Below, one piece after another: positions 36,943 to 47,061 of a DNA stretch of 64,000 nt. Within the stretch, counting starts at the first letter, position 1. Each line of letters starts with the position of its first letter. Origin of the DNA: JAQWRV01 sp045564915 (GTDB lineage Bacteria; Pseudomonadota; Alphaproteobacteria; Rhodospirillales; Rhodospirillaceae); contig JBJLGL010000001.1 of assembly GCA_045564915.1 (NCBI GenBank), positions 558,001 to 622,000 of the forward strand, given 5' to 3'. The notes under the pieces were generated by a model. The model did not search any database and was not told where the DNA came from. It saw nothing but the letters and a program-made list of their open reading frames with translations. A program made the position numbers and the translations under genes.

Positions 36943-38079
36943 AAAAATACTTTCTTCCATCAATAGATTGTATGGGAAACCAGTTAAATCAATTGGGCCA
37001 AGAATAACCCAGAAACAGCTATACATGATGACTGGCAAGGCAATCCAAATCACTACCGACCTCACCCTTGGCATTATCAGTCTTATCCACATTACCATCG
37101 GTAGCGAGGCTAGAACGCCAAGAGATAGCAACGGAGCAAACGCCATTTCCGCACTCTCATGGGGTGGAAGCTGAGTCAGTCCCAGTACAGACGTCGAACC
37201 AAAAAATCCAGCTAATAGAAAAAGTGAGCGACGCACCCCCTCAGGGGCAAGTAGCTGACGCAGAGGACGGGAACCAACAAGAGATAAGATAGCGAAGAAT
37301 TGCGCCACCCAAATCATTGGGTAACTCTGCAACGCTGATACCAACCAGCGGTCATTAGGAAACTCGGTCGTTAAATCTAGAGGGAAATCCGGAACGCCAA
37401 CGGGGTCCAGAAAACTTATCCCCAGCCCTACAGCTAGTGCGGTCACGACAACAAAAGCAAGAGACCGCCAGAAATTTCCAAGCTCTACAAAAGTCAGACA
37501 AAGTAGGACAGCGAAAAGCACAAATCCTGTTCCATGCAAGAAAAGTAGACTTGCGCACATTAAGGCAGCAGCTATAGGAGCAATGTATCGTGATTTATTT
37601 CCATCAATCGAAATCAAGTATAGTGCAGCAGTAAAAATAAGCGCCGTAAGAGCATGTGGTAACGCCTGAGAAAACATGTAAACTGCTATAGGAAATAAAG
37701 TGAAGCCGAGTGTCAGCCCAGCCCCAGATGCAATATCACCACTCCATCGATTAGCAATCCGAAAAATTAAGAATAAGGTCGCCGTGGCTGATAGAACAGA
37801 TGGCAAGCGATCAACTAAAATAGAATTTCCAAATACTGCACGCAAAAATAATTGCGCTAAGTGGAAAGCCTGTACGCTATTATTAGAGGCATATACAGTC
37901 TCCAGAGAGGAGGGCCAGGCATACAGAAGAAAAAGCGTAAGGTGAGCAACAAACGATAACGAAATGACAAGAAAAATCGAGTACGCTGCCAACATCTTAG
38001 TTTGACTCAGGTGATCAAGTCGATAACTCATCTTATTTGAAAATCCTATTAGAACATCTAACAAGGTATTCTTATGCAC
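36919..38079 (-). CDS. Polytopic membrane protein, GT-C / GT39-like
   Basis: 386 aa from a GTG at 38079; an ATG at 38031 is an alternative. About nine to ten hydrophobic helices. The N-terminal periplasmic loop with NNSVQAFHLAQLFLRAVFGNS and DRLPSVLSATATLFLIFRIA resembles GT39-type lipid-linked-sugar transferases, in which that loop holds catalytic acids, but the usual DE pair is not evident. Convergent with the flippase, overlapping it by 24 bp, and divergent from the next GT-C gene. Probably transfers a sugar to the nascent glycan or lipid A; low certainty. Confidence 0.6.
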   Translation of the reverse strand: MHKNTLLDVLIGFSNKMSYRLDHLSQTKMLAAYSIFLVISLSFVAHLTLFLLYAWPSSLETVYASNNSVQAFHLAQLFLRAVFGNSILVDRLPSVLSATATLFLIFRIANRWSGDIASGAGLTLGFTLFPIAVYMFSQALPHALTALIFTAALYLISIDGNKSRYIAPIAAALMCASLLFLHGTGFVLFAVLLCLTFVELGNFWRSLAFVVVTALAVGLGISFLDPVGVPDFPLDLTTEFPNDRWLVSALQSYPMIWVAQFFAILSLVGSRPLRQLLAPEGVRRSLFLLAGFFGSTSVLGLTQLPPHESAEMAFAPLLSLGVLASLPMVMWIRLIMPRVRSVVIWIALPVIMYSCFWVILGPIDLTGFPYNLLMEESIFSATQSPR

Positions 38080-38245
38080 TTCTTTTCATCTGCTCTTTCG
38101 CGCCACAGTCACAACAGGATACACTCTTGCTCATGAATATCGGACTATTTTGACATAAAGCTAAAATGCAATATCTCACCAGGACCAATCCTCCTCCATT
38201 GCAACAAAACGCTCCAATTTGGCGCCGCTCCTCGAAAGGTGGAAA

Positions 38246-39910
38246 GTGATCATAAACCGGCTAATAAACCATAAGGATAAATGGGTTGCATGCATACTTC
38301 TTGCTCTATCCCTTGCCTACTATTTTATTAGTGTTCTTGGTGTCACAAGCAATGCCAAGACTTGGGTGGATGAAGTCACTTACCTTATAAAGTCATTCCA
38401 GTACGTGACCGGAGATGTCAAACCTTACTCCGATCAGGATCCAACATGGTACATGCCACTCTATTTTTTTGAATTGGGTCTTTGGCAAAAGCTTGTTAGT
38501 CCTAGTCTAATATCTAGTCGCTCGTTAAGTGCTGGCATTGGCGTTCTAAGCGGTTTAGTAGTATTTGATATTGTCCGCCGCATAACTGGAAGCTGGTCGG
38601 CTGGTAGTATCGGTGCAGCAACCCTACTCTCAGTGCCAGCGGTAATTTTCTATTTTGGTACCGCCACACCAATTGCGACAGTTTCACTGATAGGCCTCTT
38701 GGCGGTTTGGTTTGTAATAGCAGGCATTAACAAACCTTCCCTGTGGATTTCTCTTTGTTTAGGAGCACTGTTCGGGCTGATATATTTTTTTCGCCAAAAT
38801 ATGATCCTCTTAGTGATTCCCCTTCTGCCGATTTATCTTCTCGGACTAAGAAAGCAGCGCGTGCACCACACAGCTTTGGTTTTGTTAGGTATCATAGTCG
38901 TTGTTGCGCCAATAATTATTGCCTTTCCAGACCGGCTATTGTCATATGCAATGCGATTGCCAATCATCACTCCGCTCTTAGCCGACATGGGCCTGATAAA
39001 CGATCATTTATCGATTATTCAAACTAACACCACAGGCGATGTTGGCTTAAATCTTGCGCTCAGCAAGTTTGCCTTAATAGACTTAGTTGAAGCGTATCTA
39101 TTACCTTACGCAGGTCTAATAATAGCTGCAGGTTCGGTTATCATATTTGCACCATCGGACTTTCGGCTATTGTGGATAGCACCACTTGTTTTTTTCTTCT
39201 TGTCAGCGACTCACTACATCGGTTCTCTCGATTATTGTCAGACGTGTATCTTACCTTACACAGCATCTTTTGCTGGTATAGGGGCAATCAGTGCAGGTAT
39301 TACCGCTTCTGTCATTGGGCGTATTTCAAGGAGCAAGATTCTGCCCAGTTGGTTTTTGGTTGGCTTGTTCATGATAGCCATTATTTCATGCAACCAGTTG
39401 GCATCATCCTTAGCATCTAGGGATGCGTACCGTCTCTATCCCCAGGCTATGCTAAAAGAGTCGCGACCAGTCGCTGAAAGCGTGGAAACTCTGAAATTGG
39501 CAGATTTTTTTCGCAAAAGCACCAGTTCAAAACAGGCAATACTGCCAATCCATGACCTCATTACTATCCCTTATGCCCTATTTCAGGCTAACCGCCACTT
39601 TCCAGTGCAGGGTCTTAACCTGCGCCACAGCTATCGAAAAATCAGGCCTGGCCTCACTAAATCAGACTATGGGCAGACACTTAACAGCCTTGAAATAGAA
39701 GGATTGTGGGCCGACGAAACACTCATGCGCTGGATTACAAAAACTTACGACACAATTGTTTTCCAAGTTGACCCGCGCAATCGCTACTCTGACCTCGAGA
39801 CCACTATCAAAAAATCCTTTACACTCTCGGCTTCGACTGGTTTCCGCGGCTGGAATGTGCACGTCTACAAACGTAAGAAACAGCCAGCTCTCCAATGGAA
39901 GAGTCCTTAG
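38246..39910 (+). CDS. GT39-like membrane glycosyltransferase
   Basis: About 554 aa from a GTG at 38246 with AAAGG just upstream; a TTG at 38219 is the other choice. About 12 hydrophobic helices and a soluble C-terminal domain. The first periplasmic loop has TWVDEVTYL, the Asp-Glu pair expected of GT-C enzymes that use polyprenyl-phosphate sugars, followed by MPLYFFELGLWQKL and RSLSAGIGVLSG. Overlaps the next gene by 16 bases, so it starts an operon with the unknown glycosyltransferase and the DegT aminotransferase. Confidence 0.75.
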   Translation: MIINRLINHKDKWVACILLALSLAYYFISVLGVTSNAKTWVDEVTYLIKSFQYVTGDVKPYSDQDPTWYMPLYFFELGLWQKLVSPSLISSRSLSAGIGVLSGLVVFDIVRRITGSWSAGSIGAATLLSVPAVIFYFGTATPIATVSLIGLLAVWFVIAGINKPSLWISLCLGALFGLIYFFRQNMILLVIPLLPIYLLGLRKQRVHHTALVLLGIIVVVAPIIIAFPDRLLSYAMRLPIITPLLADMGLINDHLSIIQTNTTGDVGLNLALSKFALIDLVEAYLLPYAGLIIAAGSVIIFAPSDFRLLWIAPLVFFFLSATHYIGSLDYCQTCILPYTASFAGIGAISAGITASVIGRISRSKILPSWFLVGLFMIAIISCNQLASSLASRDAYRLYPQAMLKESRPVAESVETLKLADFFRKSTSSKQAILPIHDLITIPYALFQANRHFPVQGLNLRHSYRKIRPGLTKSDYGQTLNSLEIEGLWADETLMRWITKTYDTIVFQVDPRNRYSDLETTIKKSFTLSASTGFRGWNVHVYKRKKQPALQWKSP

Positions 39911-41253
39911 CTGTGATCTCTATCTTGGCAAACATAAAGAAAAATGCCTCGTACTTGCGCATGGCTGCGCTTGGCTACCGCTATGACTATAGCAGGGCCA
40001 AGAATGAGAAAATAATTACCAGCATATGGTCAAGGATGCGGGTTCTACTTGAGAACTCAGAGCCTAGTAAACGTAGGTTGTATAGAGCAATGGCTCAGTT
40101 TCGCGCACACTTATTAATGAGGCCTATTAAAAGTGCCTGGGCATTTGAAGTCGCGAGTCTCTTTGCTTTCCCACTCTTTATAGTAGCTTGCTGGCTAGGA
40201 TACCTCGCTCAAGGCAGAGATCGCGGCACTAATGCAGGCGATGGTATCCAATTGGTTTTTGGTGCACGCTGGAAGACTAATCAAGAAATCTTTGCTATTC
40301 CGGAAACGCTCGCGAAAAAAATAATAGCTACAGAAACGCTATCAAGCCATCGTCTTTCATCTCAAGATGTGGCTCTCGTGCTAAAAGTCCTGTCTTTAGC
40401 CATCCAGGAGCGCTTACCCTTTCCACTACAATTTACCTTAAAGTGTGCAGTAGATATAGCTTTAGTCCGTGCCGCTATCCGGCGTTACACGCCCAAGTTT
40501 GTCTTAGTATACTGGGAATATAGTTGCAGTTTGTCTGTTATAACCCAGGCTCTGGCCCAAAATGGTATTGAAACGTACAACATAATGCATGGTGACAAAC
40601 ATTATTACGCCAAGCATGCCTTCTTCGAAGTGCATCGTTGTTATTGCTGGAATGAATTTTACGTAGACGTATTTCGCTCGGAATACGTTCATGCTCAATT
40701 CCATTGCTTCACAAACCCTAGCTTTGTATTGAAGGAAGAAGAGCGCTCTTATCTTGCAGATCACGAGTCCGCCGGTGTGGGCGTTGCCGCTCCTCATCTA
40801 GCAACTCTAATAGACCCACACACTGACAAAGATCTTGCTGCTATCCAGTTCGCTAATGCCCTAAATGCCCTCGCAAAGCTCAAAAGTGTTACGATCCGAA
40901 GCCATCCATTCTACGCCGAAGAATTTAGATCCATCCGCTCTCGACTTTCTACAGATGTAACAATTCAGCTGCCGCGGTCTAAATCTGCGCGCGCATTCCT
41001 TCTCGACCATAATATTATTGTGGGCACAGCATCCACACTATTGCTAGAAGCGGCACATCTTGGCCTAAATGTTGTGATCATAAGGACGCAAGCAATGGCA
41101 GACCTAGAACGCCATCATTACCTATACACTATGGAAAATGTTTCCGTTTGCACACTCGAAAGCTTGAACAGCTCCATCGCAGCCATTAACCTCGACGCGA
41201 AGGTACCTGAGATAGGAGAGGCTTCATCACCTCTCGCATCGTCGTGTGGATGA
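39895..41253 (+). CDS. Unrecognised protein, possibly a GT-B-type polysaccharide glycosyltransferase
   Basis: 452 aa. I do not recognise a family with confidence. A hydrophobic segment (about residues 82-103) lies in the N-terminal third. Later features recall GT-B enzymes: VYWEYSCSLSVITQALAQNG, then YNIMHGDKHYYAKHAF, and near the C-terminus TASTLLLEAAHLGLNVVIIRT, which fits a nucleotide-sugar-binding loop and helix. It overlaps genes on both sides (16 bp before, 8 bp after), so it belongs to this glycan operon. Confidence 0.6.
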   Translation: MEESLAVISILANIKKNASYLRMAALGYRYDYSRAKNEKIITSIWSRMRVLLENSEPSKRRLYRAMAQFRAHLLMRPIKSAWAFEVASLFAFPLFIVACWLGYLAQGRDRGTNAGDGIQLVFGARWKTNQEIFAIPETLAKKIIATETLSSHRLSSQDVALVLKVLSLAIQERLPFPLQFTLKCAVDIALVRAAIRRYTPKFVLVYWEYSCSLSVITQALAQNGIETYNIMHGDKHYYAKHAFFEVHRCYCWNEFYVDVFRSEYVHAQFHCFTNPSFVLKEEERSYLADHESAGVGVAAPHLATLIDPHTDKDLAAIQFANALNALAKLKSVTIRSHPFYAEEFRSIRSRLSTDVTIQLPRSKSARAFLLDHNIIVGTASTLLLEAAHLGLNVVIIRTQAMADLERHHYLYTMENVSVCTLESLNSSIAAINLDAKVPEIGEASSPLASSCG

Positions 41254-42463
41254 CCTCAATTTTGAATGGCAACATGCGAACATGATCACTCCTGACCCAA
41301 ATATAGCGCCTTGGCCTTTCTTCAGCCCTGATGAAGTCGCCGCCGTAACTAAGGTTTTACAGTCTGGGCACGTCAACTATAGGACAGGAGGAGAAGGAAA
41401 AGCCTTTGAAGCAGAATATGCCGCTGCGTCTGGCGCTGCATACGCGTTAACTGTAGCGAACGGCACTGCAGCTTTGGAACTCGCACTAGAGGCGCTCGGC
41501 ATTGGGGCTGGAGACGAGGTAATTGTGCCAGCTCGCACTTTCATTTCTACTGCAGCAGCTGTTGTGAGGTGCGGCGCTAAGCCTGTCATCGCTGACATTG
41601 ACAGAATGTCTCAAAACCTCACCAAGGACAGCATTGAAGCAGTCCTTAGCGAACGCTCGCGAGCCGTTATTCCAGTGCACTTAGCCGGTTGGCCTGCTGA
41701 TATGGAATCAGTTCTCGCAATTGCTCGCACTTTTAAGTTAGCAGTCATAGAAGACTGCGCTCAGGCACATGGAGCTTCTTACAAGGGACAAGCAGTCGGG
41801 ACGTTGGGAGACATAGGCTGCTTTTCATTTTGCCAGGATAAGATTATTTCGACTGGTGGTGAGGGTGGCCTTGTGCTGACAAATGACACAGAACTTTATA
41901 AAAGGATGTGGTCTTTGCGAGACCACGGATGGGATTATGATAAAACTCATAGTGACACCGCACCACCCGGGTTTAGATGGTTAGTAGACAGATTTGCAAC
42001 AAATTGGCGCATGACGGAATCGCAGTCAGCTATTGGCCGCCTGCAACTGCGGAAGCTGAATGGCTGGGTCGAGCGCCGACGCTCAAATGCCAAAATACTC
42101 ACAGAGGCGATCCGAGGCCTGCCAAACATTCACGATTTAACTCCCCCGCCGGACATACAGCATAGTTATTATAAATATTACATCCTACTTAAAGCAGAGG
42201 GTCTGGCAGAAAACTGGACCCGTGACCGCATAACTGAAGAGCTTAATGCAAAAGGAGTACCTGCCCGCGTAGGTGCATGTCCGGACATCAGCAAGGAAGC
42301 AGCATTTGCCAATACTGGAATTGATACAACAAACCCTCGCCCAAATGCAGCTGCCATCACAGACTACACCATCATGCTACCTGTTCATCCGACTCTGACT
42401 GAAGGAAACATGACTTTCATGGCCAATCACCTAAATGCTATATTAGCGACTGCTAGCCGTTAG
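41246..42463 (+). CDS. DegT/DnrJ/EryC1/StrS-family sugar aminotransferase
   Basis: 405 aa from a GTG at 41246 that overlaps the previous stop; an ATG at 41282 could be the true start. PLP enzyme that aminates a nucleotide-activated keto sugar. Fold-type I motifs: TVANGTAALELAL, EVIVPARTFISTAAAV, VIEDCAQAHGA, and the PLP lysine in FCQDKIISTGGEGGLVLTND. Indicates that the glycan made here contains an amino sugar, perhaps perosamine-like. Convergent with the Wzz-like gene. Confidence 0.92.
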   Translation: MDDLNFEWQHANMITPDPNIAPWPFFSPDEVAAVTKVLQSGHVNYRTGGEGKAFEAEYAAASGAAYALTVANGTAALELALEALGIGAGDEVIVPARTFISTAAAVVRCGAKPVIADIDRMSQNLTKDSIEAVLSERSRAVIPVHLAGWPADMESVLAIARTFKLAVIEDCAQAHGASYKGQAVGTLGDIGCFSFCQDKIISTGGEGGLVLTNDTELYKRMWSLRDHGWDYDKTHSDTAPPGFRWLVDRFATNWRMTESQSAIGRLQLRKLNGWVERRRSNAKILTEAIRGLPNIHDLTPPPDIQHSYYKYYILLKAEGLAENWTRDRITEELNAKGVPARVGACPDISKEAAFANTGIDTTNPRPNAAAITDYTIMLPVHPTLTEGNMTFMANHLNAILATASR

Positions 42464-42569
42464 CCTGGGGCAAACTTGGTTCACCTGAAGCCATACAGAC
42501 AAAGCTCAGCTATAAATTTAAGATTAAGACTTGTTGCACAAAGCTAGGTAATTAATTTCTGAGAAAACT

Positions 42570-43652
42570 CTAAGAGTTATGCTTCTCAAAGTGAGATGCC
42601 CGCTTTAGAAAATCCAGTACAAGAGAGCCAGCTATGGCAAGAAAAATTCCAATCACAAAAGAAGCCGAAAGAATAAGAGGTTTATTTGGCGCTATCGGCT
42701 TGGGCGACATCACCGTACCTCCTCCCAAAACACGGGTCGCTTGAATATTTCTTAGGGTTGCATTCCTATATTCAATTTCATTCCGTGCTGTCTTCTGCTC
42801 CTGTTCATTATTTTCGAGCTTAACTTCCGCGTCAGCACGAATTCCAACAATGCTGACCTCTCTACCCTCTATCTCCACCAGAACCGTGCGCCATTCACCA
42901 ATCTGATTGGATGACATTAGAATTTGAGTTGAGCGATCAACACTGTTCCCGCCGCGTGCGCGCAGGGATTCGACCTCTCTTTCAGCCTTGTCAATGTCGA
43001 CCTGTAGTTCTCTTGTGTAATCATCCAGAGAAATAAGAGTATCACTAATGGATGCAACCTGGCTTGTCAGGGCGCGTTCCTGGGCTACCATTTCGCCTAG
43101 TTTCTGCTCAGCCTCAGCAAGAAATAATTCAGCGTTTGCCCGCATTGCATCAACTGTCTGGGCATGGTCTAGAATAAGTTCCTCGGCTATCTGGCGGTGA
43201 AGTTCAGAAATAAGAGCGCTTTGGTCTGCAGGGGCCTCTGAAAGAAGTTGAATAATCTGACTATTCTCAGAGCCACTTAATTCAATGACGTACTCGGCTG
43301 GCCCTTCTGGATTTTCGCGGACAAATTTCCCAGCAATAAGGGGTATATATCCAGTCTCAAGCTTGTCAGAGACTGTTTCCGGTGCCTCTATCGGGACAAC
43401 ATCACCAACGCTGTCTCCCTCATTATTAATTACTTGGTTGCCAATTTCGATCGCCGTCGTGTGCTCGTAAACTGGCGGCAACAGAAAGGCTAACATGGCA
43501 CCTAAGACTATTGAAAATGCAATCATTGCATTGGCAAAGTGCCGATAGGACCTTATGACTAGCCAGAGATCCATCACTGTCACATCTTCTGAGCCAGCTC
43601 TTTGGCTGCTATTTGGAGTTTGTGTCTCCCCATTTGTGGCAGTATCGACCAT
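42570..43652 (-). CDS. Chain-length determinant protein, Wzz family
   Basis: 360 aa. Two membrane helices, about residues 36-57 and 327-348, flank a long periplasmic coiled-coil (about 155-300), the typical polysaccharide co-polymerase layout. N-terminal VTVMDLWLVIRSYRHF and C-terminal PKPIAPNKPLIL (the proline-rich TM2 motif) support Wzz. No cytoplasmic kinase domain, so group 1 rather than Wzc. AAGGACATCCAG precedes the ATG. Regulates the length of the polymer made by the Wzy-like protein. Confidence 0.88.
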   Translation of the reverse strand: MVDTATNGETQTPNSSQRAGSEDVTVMDLWLVIRSYRHFANAMIAFSIVLGAMLAFLLPPVYEHTTAIEIGNQVINNEGDSVGDVVPIEAPETVSDKLETGYIPLIAGKFVRENPEGPAEYVIELSGSENSQIIQLLSEAPADQSALISELHRQIAEELILDHAQTVDAMRANAELFLAEAEQKLGEMVAQERALTSQVASISDTLISLDDYTRELQVDIDKAEREVESLRARGGNSVDRSTQILMSSNQIGEWRTVLVEIEGREVSIVGIRADAEVKLENNEQEQKTARNEIEYRNATLRNIQATRVLGGGTVMSPKPIAPNKPLILSASFVIGIFLAIAGSLVLDFLKRASHFEKHNS

Positions 43653-43676
43653 CTGGATGTCCTTGTGGTTAAATAC

Positions 43677-43705
43677 AATTTAGCCTAGAGAACGATTCGT
43701 CTCAA
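43677..43705 (-). promoter_or_regulatory. Candidate promoter for the Wzz-family gene
   Basis: Minus-strand TTGAGA (43700-43705) and TAAATT (43677-43682) are exactly 17 bases apart, 24 bp before the ATG. Good -35, fair -10. Read by eye. Confidence 0.42.
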
Positions 43706-43909
43706 AGGGCTTTATAAGGCTTTTATTTGGTTTGTGTAAGTCATTGTATAATTTCACGAAAAGGCGAGAAAGCCTCAGAGTAACTTACTTTAGTTCCAGT
43801 CGCCTTTAGAACCCCAAAATGGATAGTGAATGGACCAAAAGCCTCTGAACCTCTTTAGCTTTTGCTATTGGGGATTCCGCCTTGCCCAACTGGGTTGTAT
43901 AATACGGTA

Positions 43910-45787
43910 ATGCATATTCTCTATCTACATCAGTATTTCTGCCCCCCCGACGGAGCCGGTGGAACGCGTTCCTATGAGATGGCTAAGCGATTAGTGGGAG
44001 CCGGACACAAGGTGACGCTTGTAACATCATCAGCATTCTTTCCTGATAGCTACACCCTGACCAATACCACCCACCTCCAGATAGATGGTATTGATTTGGT
44101 GATATTGCGGACACCTTACAGTAATAAAATGAGTTTTGCCCGCCGCATTTGGGCCTTTGTAAGCTTCGCCTGCCGTGCTGTCTCAAAGGTATTAAGTATC
44201 AAGGATTTTGATGTTGTTATTGCTACGTCCACTCCCTTAACCATCATAATCCCAGGCTATATTGCAAGCCGTGCAAAAGCAGCGCCTCTCGTATTCGAAG
44301 TCCGCGACCTTTGGCCAGAGCTGCCCATAGCAATTGGTGCGCTTAAACATCCAGCCTCCATATGGCTAGCGCGTCTACTAGAGCGCTTTGCCTATGCTTC
44401 TGCCGCACGCGTTATCGCACTCTCGCCAGGTATGAAAGAAGGAGTAATTCATGCGGGGGTCAACGAAAATAAAATAGAAATGATCCCAAATGCTTGTGAT
44501 GTAGAGTTGTTTAGGGTTGGGAAAGATAGGGCTGAAAGATTTCTTGATGAACATCCTCATCTAAGAGGCAAAAAGATAGTTTTATATGGTGGCACTCTTG
44601 GAAAAATAAATGACATTAGCTATATGGCTCATTTAGCCAAGGCGATGCTCGCGTTAGATCCACAGGTGTACTTTCTAACCTGCGGTACGGGGGCTGAGTG
44701 GGATAGTGTTAAGGCTAAAGCTGAATCGCTCGGTGTTCTAAACCAAAATTTTTGGATGGTTCCCCCAATCCCTAAGAGAGACATGCCTGATTTGCTTGCT
44801 GCAGCGACGGTTGCTATCTCTCTTTTTCGTAATATACCAGAAATGCAACATAACTCAGCTAACAAGGTCTTTGATGCCCTGGCCGCTGGGAAACCCGTCT
44901 GTGTAAACTATGGTGGCTGGCATGCAGACCTCATCGATTCTCGTGGAGCTGGGCTAACACTGTCACCCACCGATCATGTGCAAGCGGCACAAGAGCTCTT
45001 AGAATTTGTGAATAATTCAGACGGTTTGCGCCGTGCAGGTGAGCAAGCTGCAGCACTAGCAGACAGCCGCTTCAACCGTGATCGATTAGCTGGTGAGTTT
45101 CGAACCGTACTAGAAAAAACTGCTAGAGAAGCTCCAGCGGCAGTGCGCAGGAAAAGTAGGACCCTTCGTCTCAAACGGCTCTTCGATGTTATCGTTTCTG
45201 GAGTAGGCTTGATCACGCTATCTCCAATTTTCTTAGTCATTTCATTTCTTATCCTTAAAAAAATGGGGCGCCCGATCTTCTTTTCACAGGTTCGGCCCGG
45301 CCTTAGGGGGCGTCCATTTCGAATTCTAAAATTCCGCACCATGGAAGCTGCTCACGAAGAGAGCGGTGCTATGCAATCTGATGCGGAACGCCTTACACCC
45401 CTAGGAGAAACCCTACGGCGCACATCACTCGATGAATTGCCTGAGCTACTAAATGTATTCTTAGGCGACATGAGTTTGGTGGGACCACGCCCTTTGCTTA
45501 TGGAATACCTACCCCACTATTCCTCTGAACAATCCCGCAGACATAATGTCCGCCCAGGTATCACTGGCTACGCACAAGTACACGGTAGGAATGCATTGAG
45601 TTGGGAGGACAAGTTCGAACTCGACGTATGGTATGTAGATCACTTGAGCCTTAACTTTGATTGCAAGATTCTCTGGGAAACAGTTGGCGTCGTTCTTAAA
45701 GGATCCGGGGTTTCCGCTAAAGGGCACGCAACGATGCCCCGATTTGATGAAATTATGGCTAGAAGAGAAGGTGCAGAAGACGATTAA
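43910..45787 (+). CDS. Fused GT4 glycosyltransferase and monotopic phosphoglycosyl transferase
   Basis: 625 aa from the ATG at 43910, the normal WbuB-like start (MHILYLHQYFCPPDGAGG); the frame is open upstream to 43862. Residues 1 to about 400 form a GT-B glycosyltransferase (VFEVRDLWPELPIA; IEMIPNACDVELF; NSANKVFDALAAGKPV). From about 420 to the end is a PglC/WcaJ-type domain: KRLFDVIV, a re-entrant hydrophobic helix, ILKFRTM, RRTSLDELPELLNV, MSLVGPRPLLMEYL and RPGITGYAQVHGR. So one polypeptide could load the first sugar phosphate onto undecaprenyl phosphate and add the second sugar. No stop or frameshift separates the parts. Confidence 0.92.
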   Translation: MHILYLHQYFCPPDGAGGTRSYEMAKRLVGAGHKVTLVTSSAFFPDSYTLTNTTHLQIDGIDLVILRTPYSNKMSFARRIWAFVSFACRAVSKVLSIKDFDVVIATSTPLTIIIPGYIASRAKAAPLVFEVRDLWPELPIAIGALKHPASIWLARLLERFAYASAARVIALSPGMKEGVIHAGVNENKIEMIPNACDVELFRVGKDRAERFLDEHPHLRGKKIVLYGGTLGKINDISYMAHLAKAMLALDPQVYFLTCGTGAEWDSVKAKAESLGVLNQNFWMVPPIPKRDMPDLLAAATVAISLFRNIPEMQHNSANKVFDALAAGKPVCVNYGGWHADLIDSRGAGLTLSPTDHVQAAQELLEFVNNSDGLRRAGEQAAALADSRFNRDRLAGEFRTVLEKTAREAPAAVRRKSRTLRLKRLFDVIVSGVGLITLSPIFLVISFLILKKMGRPIFFSQVRPGLRGRPFRILKFRTMEAAHEESGAMQSDAERLTPLGETLRRTSLDELPELLNVFLGDMSLVGPRPLLMEYLPHYSSEQSRRHNVRPGITGYAQVHGRNALSWEDKFELDVWYVDHLSLNFDCKILWETVGVVLKGSGVSAKGHATMPRFDEIMARREGAEDD

Positions 45788-45844
45788 TTTGACTATGTGA
45801 AAAGACGGTTGAGTAAACAGCGTGATTTGACGCTATGATAGGGA

Positions 45845-47056
45845 ATGTTCACGTCACCCCTTCGGTTTGTGCAGGCGTTCCTCCTCTACCTGCCCACCAC
45901 TTTTGTTGTGCCCAATTCGGGCCTCATTCTTTATGCCCTATTCTCAATCTTAATCTTTGACCCCTCTTTTAGCCGCAAGGACCGGCTGCTCTTTCTGTTC
46001 ATAGTCGGGGTAGGCCTAAACGCATTACTCGGCATTACAATCGACCAGCACTTTCCAGATTCCCTTTTTGTGAACAATGGGTTGTTGGGCTGTTTTATAC
46101 TAATTCTTGGGTATCTAGCCGCGAGGAGCCTTAATGATACAACCTGGAAGCTAGTTCTTCTATTTCTCACTATCGAAATTTTTTGCATTTATATCCAGTT
46201 CGCCTTGGGTATCCGTTTCTTTTTCCCACAGCAAGAAATATTGACAACAACTACTGAATTTCGCTTTACCCAAGATGTTCAAGACGTTCAGCTATTATAC
46301 TTCATCCGTCCGATGGGTTTGTCTGACACGTCAACTATTGCTGGTGCGAAGATCCTCTTCGCCTTTGTCCTACTATTCCTTCTCGATTTAAAGCCGAATA
46401 CGAGGAAGTTCCTGGCCCTGCTTTTTTTGGGAGCCGCAGTATTGAATTTCAAGAGATCGGGTCTGATCGCATTTGGTCTATTTATAAGCATACTTTTGAT
46501 TATAGATTTACGTCGGCACGGATGGCGGCTCCGCCATACCTTTGTTAGTGCCGTCTTACTGTCCGTCCTTAGCTTCTATGCAACGCAAATTATTGGCCAG
46601 TTCACTAGAGAGTCGGCGGCATCGCTAGGCGATGTCTCATTAGATATCATCATCAAGCAATTGTCTGGACGGGCAGACCTTTGGAAGGAGACCATAACTT
46701 TCATTGATGGCCACCTATTTTTTGGGAATTATTCGGAACGCCTCATTCTTTCGACAGGGCAGTATCCACACAGCTCTTATATGTCATTAGTGGCAACACA
46801 TGGACTATTCCTGGCAACAACCCTAGCCGCCTTCATTGTTAGCCGAACCGCACGTAAACCAGCTATTCTGATATTTCTTTCGCCCATTCTGGTGGATGCA
46901 ATCTTTCAGGAAAATCTATTCTGGTATATCTCTTTGTTCGACCAGTTTCTGTTGTATATGCTCGTTACCCGGCAACCTTCATCCTACTGGTTCAATCCCT
47001 TCCCCAAAACTTCAGAATATTATTCCTTCTCCAGGAATGATGTTTCTCGGGTTTAA
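45845..47056 (+). CDS. O-antigen polymerase/ligase-like membrane protein (Wzy or WaaL type)
   Basis: 403 aa with about 11 hydrophobic helices. The large periplasmic loop contains LSGRADLWKETITFI and YPHSSYMSLVATHGL, matching the R...W and H(N/S)xYL patterns of the Wzy_C family. With the flippase, Wzz and the PGT fusion nearby, polymerase is more likely than ligase. Lies 57 bp after the GT4-PGT fusion and ends 5 bp before the convergent TauE gene. Confidence 0.8.
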   Translation: MFTSPLRFVQAFLLYLPTTFVVPNSGLILYALFSILIFDPSFSRKDRLLFLFIVGVGLNALLGITIDQHFPDSLFVNNGLLGCFILILGYLAARSLNDTTWKLVLLFLTIEIFCIYIQFALGIRFFFPQQEILTTTTEFRFTQDVQDVQLLYFIRPMGLSDTSTIAGAKILFAFVLLFLLDLKPNTRKFLALLFLGAAVLNFKRSGLIAFGLFISILLIIDLRRHGWRLRHTFVSAVLLSVLSFYATQIIGQFTRESAASLGDVSLDIIIKQLSGRADLWKETITFIDGHLFFGNYSERLILSTGQYPHSSYMSLVATHGLFLATTLAAFIVSRTARKPAILIFLSPILVDAIFQENLFWYISLFDQFLLYMLVTRQPSSYWFNPFPKTSEYYSFSRNDVSRV

Positions 47057-47061
47057 AGGCC

